A stretch of DNA of 38,186 nucleotides from positions 1 to 38,186 of IMG/VR virus record IMGVR_UViG_3300020467_000015; one strand, written 5' to 3'. The notes beneath the pieces were generated by a model. The model was not told where the DNA came from. It saw only the letters and a list, made by a program, of their open reading frames with translations, and did no database searches. Below, one piece after another: positions 1 through 7,400 of this stretch (its first letter is position 1; each line of letters starts with the position of its first letter). Position numbers and translations under genes: made by a program. The DNA is from a virus.

Positions 1-11
1 TATCTACAAGT

Positions 12-521
12 TTATTTAGTATATATGAAAAAGTATCTAAGATCTTTTTCTTTAGTGTACTCCATTTTGAGACACTCTACCCCATATTTATACCGTTCAG
101 CGATTGAATATATTTTTTCTGGTGTCCATTGATACCATTCAATAAAATCATCCCACCCTGCATGTGGTATACCAGGATTGACTCTGAATATTGCCTTTCT
201 TCTCCACAGTGTATGAAGTTTATCTATCTGATTATCAATTGTCTTCTCATCACCAAAATTTATTGATCCCAAACATAGTGCGATGTCATATGGTGCTGAT
301 TTGTATTCTTCTATTGATACCTTAATATCTGCAGCATCATTGAAAGGATCTATGCCTACTAAATTATGAATCTTATCTTTGAGTCTGTTATACCCACACC
401 CAACATCTAAGACACTAGATGGTTTTTGATTATTAACATAATCGACCAGAGAATAGCCAGAATGCTCAAGGTATTGATAATTCGTGTCTTTCCAGATTCC
501 ATTGAAATAAGATTCCATCAT
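12..521 (-). CDS. Class I SAM-dependent methyltransferase
   Basis: A 169-residue protein with a Rossmann-type SAM-binding signature: LDVGCGYN at about residues 38-45 (motif I, glycine-rich loop), VGIDPFN at 55-61 (motif II, acidic residue for the ribose hydroxyls) and a YDIALCLGS strand at 78-86 (motif IV region). It would transfer a methyl group from S-adenosylmethionine to an acceptor that cannot be named from the sequence. It is short for the family and lacks a recognisable substrate domain; the C-terminal half is rich in W and Y. Tandem ATGs open the gene, and the start at 521 overlaps the stop of the upstream gene (ATGA), so the two are probably translationally coupled. It lies downstream of two sulfotransferase-like genes, which suggests a shared role in decorating a glycan or small metabolite. 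The fold call is firm; the substrate is unknown. Confidence 0.8.
   Translation of the reverse strand: MMESYFNGIWKDTNYQYLEHSGYSLVDYVNNQKPSSVLDVGCGYNRLKDKIHNLVGIDPFNDAADIKVSIEEYKSAPYDIALCLGSINFGDEKTIDNQIDKLHTLWRRKAIFRVNPGIPHAGWDDFIEWYQWTPEKIYSIAERYKYGVECLKMEYTKEKDLRYFFIYTK
13..20 (-). promoter_or_regulatory. Possible T4-type late promoter
   Basis: The minus strand reads ACTAAATA here (CTAAATA core at 19-13), one or two mismatches from the T4 late octamer TATAAATA. It overlaps the stop codon of the methyltransferase gene and would serve a gene beyond the window edge. It was chosen by eye for resemblance to the motifs before gp25 and the fibre gene. Confidence 0.3.
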
Positions 522-1312
522 GAGAAGTCTATCACATCATGACAATTGTAAAATGCAATTGATGTATCCCAAGTAGGTGATTTAGTATTTTCAAAATCTA
601 TACAATAATTACGTATGTATGCCATATATTCGTGCCATCCAATATTACTATTCCAATCAAAATCTAATTTACTCAAAAAGTATTTGGTTGGAGCTGTGAT
701 AAAGTTTGGTTTTTTTGCTGTTCTCAAAAATTTTCTCATACTTATATTATGTTTATAATTTAATTTTTTAAAATTTTCTTCATTCACTGGAAGATGGTTA
801 CCTACTCCCCTCTCTTCAGTAGGGTCATCTACAACCTGCCATGCAGTATATTTGGGATAAGTTTTAGCAAATGTCATGGAGGTCAACCACCTATCATCAC
901 AAAGATCTTTATCTCTTAATACAAAGATCATCTTGTTGTTAGGAAATGTTTCATCTAACCACTCCAAGTTATGTTTCTCACAAAAGAAATGACATTTTAC
1001 CATGTAATTATGTTCGTTATCTACCTCTGCATATGGTTTTAGACATTCTTCAATAAAACTTTCTTTAGTATAATTTGCAGCTATGTCATCGAACCCATTA
1101 CCAAACTCCATACCAGGTCCACTAAAGTGACCTTTATGTTCAATATAATATTTCAATCCTTTCTTCTCTTCATATCTATCTTTATTGAAATCTGAGGTAC
1201 TAAAATTGAATTTTTTACAATTCCTCAATAAAGAATCTATTTTTGCCCACCCAGAACCAGGTATGCCAATAAAAAAAATTAATTTTTCAGGATTGAATTG
1301 TGAATAAGTCAT
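518..1312 (-). CDS. P-loop sulfotransferase-like protein (divergent copy A)
   Basis: The reading frame gives 264 residues from the ATG at 1312. A phosphate-binding loop, PGSGWAK, sits at about residues 18-24 after a hydrophobic strand. A second strand ending in FVLRDKDL (about 130-137) is where sulfotransferases keep the arginine that binds the 3'-phosphate of PAPS. Those two elements suggest a sulfotransferase or related nucleotide-dependent transferase, although the second motif departs from the usual RDPxxRxxS. It is a tandem paralogue of the next upstream gene, sharing the GSGWAK loop, an FG(N/D)GFDDI segment and NYTKESFIEECLKP. The frame stays open to a TTG at 1342, but alignment with the paralogue favours 1312. 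The gene overlaps the upstream gene's end by 26 bases and the downstream methyltransferase start by 4. Confidence 0.7.
   Translation of the reverse strand: MTYSQFNPEKLIFFIGIPGSGWAKIDSLLRNCKKFNFSTSDFNKDRYEEKKGLKYYIEHKGHFSGPGMEFGNGFDDIAANYTKESFIEECLKPYAEVDNEHNYMVKCHFFCEKHNLEWLDETFPNNKMIFVLRDKDLCDDRWLTSMTFAKTYPKYTAWQVVDDPTEERGVGNHLPVNEENFKKLNYKHNISMRKFLRTAKKPNFITAPTKYFLSKLDFDWNSNIGWHEYMAYIRNYCIDFENTKSPTWDTSIAFYNCHDVIDFS
1033..1072. repeat. 40-base direct repeat, copy 1
   Basis: This 40-base block is identical to 1766-1805. It lies inside divergent sulfotransferase-like copy A, in the part encoding the YTKESFIEECLKP segment. It is a conserved remnant of the tandem duplication that made copies A and B. 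Confidence 0.9.
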
Positions 1313-2033
1313 TACAATTATAAAAAACAAATGGTGCATCAAACATCGGCACCTCTGATTTGAAGAATTGATGAGTCATGATCAACTTCATGTATTCCTC
1401 TTTACCCTCTTCATCCCAGACATATCCTAATTTGTTGATGAAGGATTTATTTGGTTGAATTATATAGCAGTCATTATCACGTACAAACTCTCTTATCATT
1501 ATATCATGCCTACGTATCAACGTTTTAAGTTTTTCGTAATTATATGGATGATCATCTTGAGTTTTCAATCTCATCCATGCTTTGTAATTAGGATAATGAC
1601 CTGTAAATGTCATACCTGTTGTCCAACCCTCATAGCATAAGTCCACCTCCCTCAAAACAAATATTATTTTATTGTTTGGAAAGTTTGTTGTCAACCACTG
1701 TAGATTTTTTGTTTCCGCAAAGAAGTGAGATCTTATCAAATAATTTTGGTCGTTGATATTATTAAATGGTTTTAGACATTCTTCAATAAAACTTTCTTTA
1801 GTATAGTTTGCACCTATGTCATCAAACCCATCACCAAATTCTCTTTGAGGATCCCAGTAAGCACCTTTATGAAATATTACACCACAGTCACCTTGCTTGC
1901 CTCGTTCTTCTCTGTCAGGACTTCTGTCAGATTTATTAAGATTTAATTTGGCACAACAACCTAATAGTAGAGACAGTTTTGCCCATCCACTACCAGGCAC
2001 TGCGATGTAAAATATTAATTGTTCGTCCTTCAC
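1287..2033 (-). CDS. P-loop sulfotransferase-like protein (divergent copy B)
   Basis: A 248-residue paralogue of the gene at 518-1312. Residues 7-19 form a strand and phosphate loop ending in PGSGWAK, the FGDGFDDI segment lies at about 66-73, and FVLREVDL at about 125-132 is the position of the PAPS 3'-phosphate arginine in sulfotransferases. The start is the GTG at 2033, which overlaps the TGA of the upstream coiled-coil gene (GTGA); the N-terminus then aligns with the paralogue. It lacks the canonical RDPxxRxxS motif of the sulfotransferases at the other end of the window, so the name is an inference from fold elements. The neighbouring methyltransferase suggests that both act on a glycan or similar acceptor. 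Confidence 0.68.
   Translation of the reverse strand: MKDEQLIFYIAVPGSGWAKLSLLLGCCAKLNLNKSDRSPDREERGKQGDCGVIFHKGAYWDPQREFGDGFDDIGANYTKESFIEECLKPFNNINDQNYLIRSHFFAETKNLQWLTTNFPNNKIIFVLREVDLCYEGWTTGMTFTGHYPNYKAWMRLKTQDDHPYNYEKLKTLIRRHDIMIREFVRDNDCYIIQPNKSFINKLGYVWDEEGKEEYMKLIMTHQFFKSEVPMFDAPFVFYNCNDLFTIQS
1766..1805. repeat. 40-base direct repeat, copy 2
   Basis: Identical to 1033-1072 and offset by 733 bases. It lies inside divergent sulfotransferase-like copy B. Flanking sequence is similar but not identical, so this is either the best-conserved stretch of an older duplication or a short gene-conversion tract. Confidence 0.9.
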
Positions 2034-2200
2034 TTTGATGGCGGTGTTTCTTCTATCTCTCCCCCATCTATTTGTGCTTGTTTTACTTCTAATTGTTTAG
2101 TGAGAACAACAACCTTCGCCTCAAACGCAATGTTCTGTGCAGTGAGTTGATTGATTCTACCTTGATATACTTGAAGTAAGGCATTTACTTCGTCATTCAT
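2030..2200 (-). CDS. Small coiled-coil protein
   Basis: A 56-residue frame starting at the ATG at 2200 (MNDEVNALLQ...) and ending ...EETPPSK at a TGA that overlaps the GTG start of the next gene. Hydrophobic residues spaced in heptads over about residues 5-40 (V, L, L, I, L, I, F, V, L, L) predict one amphipathic helix or short coiled coil, followed by an acidic, proline-containing tail. It has no cysteine, signal peptide or membrane segment. It starts 28 bases after the fibre-like gene ends and is probably cotranscribed with it, so it may be a fibre-associated factor or chaperone; that role is inferred only from position. Confidence 0.78.
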   Translation of the reverse strand: MNDEVNALLQVYQGRINQLTAQNIAFEAKVVVLTKQLEVKQAQIDGGEIEETPPSK

Positions 2201-2228
2201 TACAAATTATATAACTGGTTTATATATG

Positions 2229-3215
2229 CTAGAACGAGCCACCGTCTATGGTAATATTTTCTAATGATCTTGTTGTACCAGAGCATGATATGACTTGTGA
2301 TGCACCTGCACAATCATTTAAATATAGTGATCCAATTTCTAAAGCACCATACGCACTAACTGTTAGAACACTAGCACTCTCAGATACCTCAGATCCTACT
2401 GTAATTCTGCCTGTAGAGTCATCCCAAAAGACTGCAGCTTTCTTTGCTGACCCACTGTAGTAGTTCATTATTATACCAACGTCCTTGTTGGTATCAGTTC
2501 CTAGTGCAGAACCATCTACAACTTGTAACTCAAGAAGTACGTCTTCAATTGTTGTGTTGACTGTGTTCAAGTTTGTGACTGTGCCACTAACTGTAAGGTC
2601 ACCACCCACTGAGAAGTTACCAGTTGAGTTTATATTACCTGTAACATTCAATTGTGATCCGTTGAATGTTAGATTACCACTGTCTTGTAGTTCACCATTA
2701 GAACCAGCTGTTACAACTCTACCAGAGGTAAGATCTGCCACCTGTGCAGATGCCATAGTAGCAACACCAGATACATTTACATTAGTTGTTTTCAAGAAAG
2801 CAACTGTACCTACACCAGATACATTCACCTCTGCAGCTCCCGTGCCACCTGCAGCAGCATTGTTAGGGGTTGTATCCCATGATAAGTTACCAGAACCATC
2901 AGACTTCAAGTAACCAGTATTGACAGCAGCTGCTGGCATCACATAGTCTTGATTGCTTGAAACTGATAAAGGTGCTTTTATTGTTATTGCATGTGCTCCA
3001 TTATTTCTTGCTTCTGTAAGTTTTACTCCAGATGATGCTGTAGCACTACCTTCCTCCCAAAATCTTCCTGATCCAATAAATTGATTATTGCCTGTTGTAG
3101 AGTCTATACCAACATATAAATCATACTTATCAACGGTGAATCCTGGTTCACCTGCTTGTAGACCTGGTAAACTTGCGAGATTACCTCTCTTAAACTGTAA
3201 TACAGGGTTCGCCAT
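2229..3215 (-). CDS. Tail-fibre-like structural protein
   Basis: A 328-residue protein. The N-terminus (MANPVLQFKRGNLASLPGL, then QAGEPGFTVDKYDLYVG) matches the short attachment-type domain that opens many phage fibre and baseplate appendage proteins. The middle is a low-complexity beta-rich region of V-x-V-S-G-x-x-T and L-x-V-x-G type repeats (about residues 125-215), as expected for a trimeric fibre shaft. The C-terminus ends ITIDGGSF. It is short for a cyanophage fibre and has no obvious receptor-binding head. It follows a possible late promoter, with GAGGAAA about a dozen bases before the ATG. It may be a short fibre, or an adaptor carrying a separate tip encoded elsewhere. Confidence 0.72.
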   Translation of the reverse strand: MANPVLQFKRGNLASLPGLQAGEPGFTVDKYDLYVGIDSTTGNNQFIGSGRFWEEGSATASSGVKLTEARNNGAHAITIKAPLSVSSNQDYVMPAAAVNTGYLKSDGSGNLSWDTTPNNAAAGGTGAAEVNVSGVGTVAFLKTTNVNVSGVATMASAQVADLTSGRVVTAGSNGELQDSGNLTFNGSQLNVTGNINSTGNFSVGGDLTVSGTVTNLNTVNTTIEDVLLELQVVDGSALGTDTNKDVGIIMNYYSGSAKKAAVFWDDSTGRITVGSEVSESASVLTVSAYGALEIGSLYLNDCAGASQVISCSGTTRSLENITIDGGSF

Positions 3216-3237
3216 TTTTTAAAAATTTCCTCAGTAG

Positions 3238-3245
3238 TATTTAGA
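3238..3245 (-). promoter_or_regulatory. Possible T4-type late promoter of the fibre gene
   Basis: The minus strand reads TCTAAATA at 3245-3238, one mismatch from TATAAATA, 22 bases before the ATG at 3215. The same octamer occurs before gp25. A GAGGAAA ribosome-binding site follows it. Confidence 0.5.
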
Positions 3246-3247
3246 TT

Positions 3248-3589
3248 TTATGTCCAAGTTCCAGCATCAAGGTCAATTTTATCATCTAATTCGGTTGCCA
3301 AATTGTTCACAACACTCGTGCTAAACCCTGCAGGTCCTGATAAAGATCCTACAGCAGAGTCAACTACAGCGTCAGGACTTACAAAGACAAAGTTATCAGC
3401 GTTAGGGTCATATGACAATACAAAATTAGTTCCTATACCAGTTCCCACTGATGTAGAAATAATGTCTGTGATGTCTCTTAGGTTTGCCACTCCTTCCTCC
3501 TCTACAGTAAATGCGACGATTGGTTGACCGTCAAGATTTGTGTCCGCATGGTCTGATACGATTCCGACTTTAACAATTTGAATTGACAT
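3248..3589 (-). CDS. Small virion-associated protein (putative)
   Basis: A 113-residue protein of unknown family. It has a beta-rich start (MSIQIVKVGIV), an acidic middle containing a GTGIGTNFVLSYD segment (about residues 49-61) of the style seen in neighbouring structural proteins, and an acidic C-terminus ending DLDAGTWT. No catalytic motif, signal peptide or membrane segment is visible. It starts one base after the previous gene's stop, so the two 113-residue genes form a coupled pair just upstream of the fibre gene. That position suggests a tail or fibre accessory role, which is inference. Confidence 0.6.
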   Translation of the reverse strand: MSIQIVKVGIVSDHADTNLDGQPIVAFTVEEEGVANLRDITDIISTSVGTGIGTNFVLSYDPNADNFVFVSPDAVVDSAVGSLSGPAGFSTSVVNNLATELDDKIDLDAGTWT

Positions 3590-3590
3590 A

Positions 3591-3932
3591 TCATTGTGAT
3601 GCTGTTGGAATTACTAATGCTTGACCTTGGAAAACCTTTGTCTTTACATTATTATTCCTGTTTATAATCAAAACATCATACTCATACCTGCCAGCAGTTA
3701 TGATACCAGTTTGTGCAGCAGTAAGACTTATGGTAATATTACCTTTTGAAGGTTGTCCACCATATGTAGCAGCAAAAGCAACATTACCTGATGCTTCTGC
3801 ATGCTTCCTCATTTTTGCTTGGAAATCATAAAAAGTTAGATCCAATGGAGAATTATCTCTCTTACTTAGATCAAAAGTAGAAGAGAAGTCTGTGCCTTTA
3901 TCAATTTGTATATTGACTGATGGTACTGCCAT
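3591..3932 (-). CDS. Small virion-associated protein (putative)
   Basis: A 113-residue protein that looks like one compact beta-sandwich: alternating hydrophobic strands (SVNIQIDKG, LDLTFYDFQAKM, GNITISLTAAQ, YEYDVLII, KVFQGQALVI). The opening, ending in the words TDFSSTFDL, and the YEYDVLI strand resemble N-terminal domains of phage fibre or baseplate accessory proteins of the BppU kind; I recognise only the general style. It has no enzyme motif. A possible late promoter lies 20 bases upstream, and the fibre-adjacent 113-residue gene follows immediately. Confidence 0.62.
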   Translation of the reverse strand: MAVPSVNIQIDKGTDFSSTFDLSKRDNSPLDLTFYDFQAKMRKHAEASGNVAFAATYGGQPSKGNITISLTAAQTGIITAGRYEYDVLIINRNNNVKTKVFQGQALVIPTASQ

Positions 3933-3950
3933 AGATCTTGTTCAGTATTT

Positions 3951-4160
3951 CTATTTATTTTGTTGTAAAATTAGTGATTTCAATAAGTCTATCTCAGCAC
4001 GTAGAACGTTGATTTCTTCTTTGGTAGAAAGACGTGCTCTCTTATCACTCATATATCTTTTGTAAGCAGCCTCGTCGTTATTGACTATCGCTGTTGTCCT
4101 CAGATCCCTCATCAGTGACGGATGATTTTCTACTTTCGCTTTTGATTGGGTAGGTTTCAT
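3951..4160 (-). CDS. Small helical protein
   Basis: A 69-residue basic protein. The N-terminal half has no recognised motif. The C-terminal third (about residues 46-66, KEEINVLRAEIDLLKSLILQ) is a clear amphipathic helix with leucine and isoleucine in heptad spacing, suggesting a coiled coil and oligomerisation. The ATG at 4160 has a strong GGAGG ribosome-binding site nine bases upstream, the best in this cluster, which supports it as a real gene. Its first 83 bases overlap, in another frame, a possible 43-codon gene (4078-4209). Function is unknown; it sits among the virion genes. Confidence 0.72.
   Translation of the reverse strand: MKPTQSKAKVENHPSLMRDLRTTAIVNNDEAAYKRYMSDKRARLSTKEEINVLRAEIDLLKSLILQQNK
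3952..3959 (-). promoter_or_regulatory. Possible T4-type late promoter
   Basis: The minus strand reads AATAAATA, one mismatch from TATAAATA, 20 bases before the ATG at 3932 and overlapping the stop of the preceding small gene. Confidence 0.42.
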
Positions 4161-4209
4161 CTAGAGTGCCCTCCAATACTTCGTATGCTAGTGCCCATGC
4201 GTTGATCAT
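4078..4209 (-). CDS. Possible overlapping small gene
   Basis: A 43-codon frame begins with an ATG at 4209 that overlaps the preceding TGA as ATGA, a coupling used throughout this phage. It starts MINAWALAYEVLEGTLDE and ends in an acidic, serine-rich tail (TDEGSEDNSDSQ). It overlaps the gene at 3951-4160 by 83 bases out of frame, and that gene's GGAGG site lies inside it. It may be a real leader peptide that couples translation to the next gene, or an accidental frame. The ordered N-terminus and the ATGA junction favour the first. Confidence 0.42.
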   Translation of the reverse strand: MINAWALAYEVLEGTLDETYPIKSESRKSSVTDEGSEDNSDSQ

Positions 4210-4343
4210 AATTTTTTAGGGGATTTACCAGGTTCTTGTGTAAAAGGTTTATCTCCAGGTTGAGACTCGATTTCTTTTTTTACCTTTTTAAGAGTGACAC
4301 CGATGTGTGTGAGACCCTCTTTAAATTCTATAAAAGATTTCAT
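4206..4343 (-). CDS. Very small protein
   Basis: A 45-residue frame starting with the ATG at 4343 (MKSFIEFKEG) and ending SPKKL before a TGA at 4206. It has an amphipathic, lysine-rich helix at about residues 5-27, then a proline and lysine tail. The start overlaps the stop region of the upstream 50-residue gene by four bases (ATGA-type), and its own TGA overlaps a possible ATG at 4209. The composition and junctions look genuine; the function is unknown. Confidence 0.6.
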   Translation of the reverse strand: MKSFIEFKEGLTHIGVTLKKVKKEIESQPGDKPFTQEPGKSPKKL

Positions 4344-4492
4344 TTTTTAGGATAAAGTGATTCGACTCTTTTACGTCTGAGTTCCTTCTCTTTACGTTTT
4401 GCTTCCACTTTCTCATCCCACCATTTTACTGGCCACTTATTGATTTTAAGTGCAGCGTCAAATAATTTTTTTTTAGGTAGTTTGAGTTTCAT
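4340..4492 (-). CDS. Very small basic protein
   Basis: A 50-residue, strongly basic protein (MKLKLPKKKLFDAALKIN..., then NKWPVKWWDEKVEAKRK and a run of K, R and E). It is likely one long charged helix with a tryptophan cluster at about residues 20-25. The frame is open to a TTG at 4528 inside the upstream gene, but the ATG at 4492 sits eight bases after that gene's stop and is the more likely start. It follows the DUF4815-type gene directly. The charge could suit nucleic-acid or virion binding, but nothing specific is recognised. Confidence 0.68.
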   Translation of the reverse strand: MKLKLPKKKLFDAALKINKWPVKWWDEKVEAKRKEKELRRKRVESLYPKK

Positions 4493-4499
4493 ATCTCTA

Positions 4500-7400
4500 T
4501 TATGCCACAGCGATGGCACGGAAGTCAAGTAATTCTGGATCCTGTGCTTGGTTAGTTGACGCTATGTCAACTTTGATTTGGAATCCAGAAAACGGTGGTA
4601 AGTCATCCACAGTGTATTCATACTCTATAAATTGATTTTCCAAACTAGGAACTATGTTTCTGTCTGGTCTACCACTATTGTTCTTAGATTCTATGACAAA
4701 CCCTGCAGCATCAAGATTATCAAAACCTGGCATCAATTCAAACACCTTATCTATACTATCAGAATCTGCTCTGAATAGTCTATACAATACTCTGATATCA
4801 GATGCTGGTGGTCTAAACGCAGCGAACAATACCTTCAATGATGTTGCAGGGTTTTCAAGTTTGATAACCTTAGTAAGATAAAGATTATCATGTGGGTCAT
4901 CTACATTATTTGCCTTATTACTTGTAGCATAATCACCTATTGGGCTGTTAATTCTCGATGTTGAAGTTAGTATTGAACTCTTGAATACGTCTACTACAGG
5001 AGATACATCTTCATTATTACTGCTTAGTTCCATATCTAAAGTAAGAGATTTCTCACCAGGTAATGACCCTAACTGTGCAGTTTCATTGACCTTTGATGCA
5101 ACCATTCTTGGTTCTAAGAAATCAGTTTGATTGACAAGAGATATTGGTTCATATCCCTTATCTTGGAATGATGTCTCTCCACCGCTTATACTCGTAGCAG
5201 TGGTAGTTCTGAGTGTTGCATTGATACCAGTTCCCTTAGGAACACTATGTGCTATGTTAGGTGTAATAGATTCAAATTGAATATTCTTACTTGCTTTTCC
5301 TCTTGTTCCTCCACCTGGCTTGTCCTTATCAAAGAGAACAGATCCAGTGATCTTGACGTGATAAGAGTCAAGTGTAACCTTATCTTCAATAGAACTTGTT
5401 ACACTGTTGAGAGAGTGTTGTGTATTGATCTTTCTGAGAGATACACCTGATAACTCATACTTCTGCACTGGAGTTCCGATAGGATAAGTTCTTGCAAAGG
5501 TGCTGTCATTACCTCTTGTTATAGTACCACTCAATTGATTTGTACCAACAGATGTGTATTGTATAACTTCATCACCTATGAGAGCAAAACCAGGATTGCT
5601 GGCTGATACTTGTACTCCCTCAAAGAAATTGAATCCTGTGCTGCTTGCAACACTTACAACACTGGTAGCACTCACACCGTATGCTACTGTTGTCTTTGTA
5701 GGCACAGAGTCACCTGTGATGCCATCAATCGATACAGTATTGTTTGTTGCGTGATGACCATGATTAGGATGAATTACTTTAAAGTGTGATCCATCATATT
5801 TGTCTGTGTTTGTAGTAACTGTGGTAGGTATGATATTTGGGAGTGTAGTTCCACCAGATATAATTGTATTTGTAGTATCAAATGTTCCTGTGTTATTAGT
5901 CAATACAAGAGCATTTGTTCCTGTTGTCACACCAACAGTCAATGTAAGATTTTGTCCAAGACCCTTGAGACCAAGAGCAGCAGTTACTGTGTCACCTACC
6001 TGATACCCAGTTCCTGTATGTGATGATATAACTGTAGCACCCACCGCCACACCACCGACAACAGTAATGTCTGCTTTAGCACCCGAACCTGATCCAGTTA
6101 GTGTAACCAAATCAGCAGTATTGTACATTCCATTCTCATATCCTGTACCTGCATTTGTAAGTGTCAATGCTGCAGCATCTAAGTGAGATAACTTCTCTGC
6201 AACAACACCTCTAGCAGTAGAGTTTGAGGTTTGTGTTATAACAGATCCAACGTCAGCACCATTGGTGGCAATAGCAGAACCTAATCCTACAGTAACTCTT
6301 TTAGAGTATGTCTCTATGGGATTCTCAGGTAAATTATTTCTTGTGTCAAATGTGCTCAACTGAGGGTTGTACAATCTAACAGTGCCAGGATTAGTTACAA
6401 ACTTTGCCTTCCTTGCATAATACTTCATGTCCTCCAACTGAGAAGGAGTCCATGTTCCAGCTGTCTGACCTTTGAAAAGAGATCCAAGAGAAGGTTGTTT
6501 TGTTACTATAACTTGTCCCAGCTCTGTATTATCTGCAGTGGAAATCTCTGTCTCACCAACTTGACATATCCACTGATTGTATTCAGATGTTGCAGTTACG
6601 ATAACAAAAGCATACTCACCTCTAGGTAAGTAGATTGGAGATGGGAATGTAAATGTGGTGGGTACAGTAGCATCTGCTGACACATTGACTTGATCAGGAT
6701 TCAATATAACTTGTCCATTCTTGACTATACTTCTTGATGGATATCCATTGACTACATCTACAACTCTCACATCTATAGGTATAGTTTCAGATTTAGTTGC
6801 AAAGTAGAAGTCTACTGATGTCATAAAGATACCAGGATTCTCTTCGACTTGGAAAGTCTGTGCAAGAGGGTCATCATCCTCTTCAATCCAACGTTGAACA
6901 ATAGTGTTTTGAATATTAGTAATATTCTGAGTAATATTCGTAATGTTGAATGTAATAGGTGCAGGTATGACAGGTGGTGCTGGCTCTGTTCTTTCAAGGG
7001 TAGTATTTGTTATCAATGTACCTTCAGAGAAATGATCTGCTGCAGCTCTTGAAAAGTTCAATCCAGGATAATTATCCTGAGGTCTTAGACTTGATAGTAA
7101 TGCTGTGTTTGTACCATTCTCGAATCTATTAGGTGGTATGTAATATGACCCAAGAACTGCACCGAGGTTATCTGTGATAAGTCTTATATTAGTGATTATT
7201 GCCTCTGCACCACTTGTCTCACCAACAAGATACATACCAACTGAAGCAAACCCAAAGAAGTTTCCATCTGACTTCTGATTCAGTGACTGTATGTCAATGT
7301 TTAGAACTGTAGTGGTTTCAGAATATGCAGATGAGAGACCCACATTTGGTGCGTATGGGTTTACTACGAAAGTAATTGAAGGGTTATTGAAAGGTCCGTC

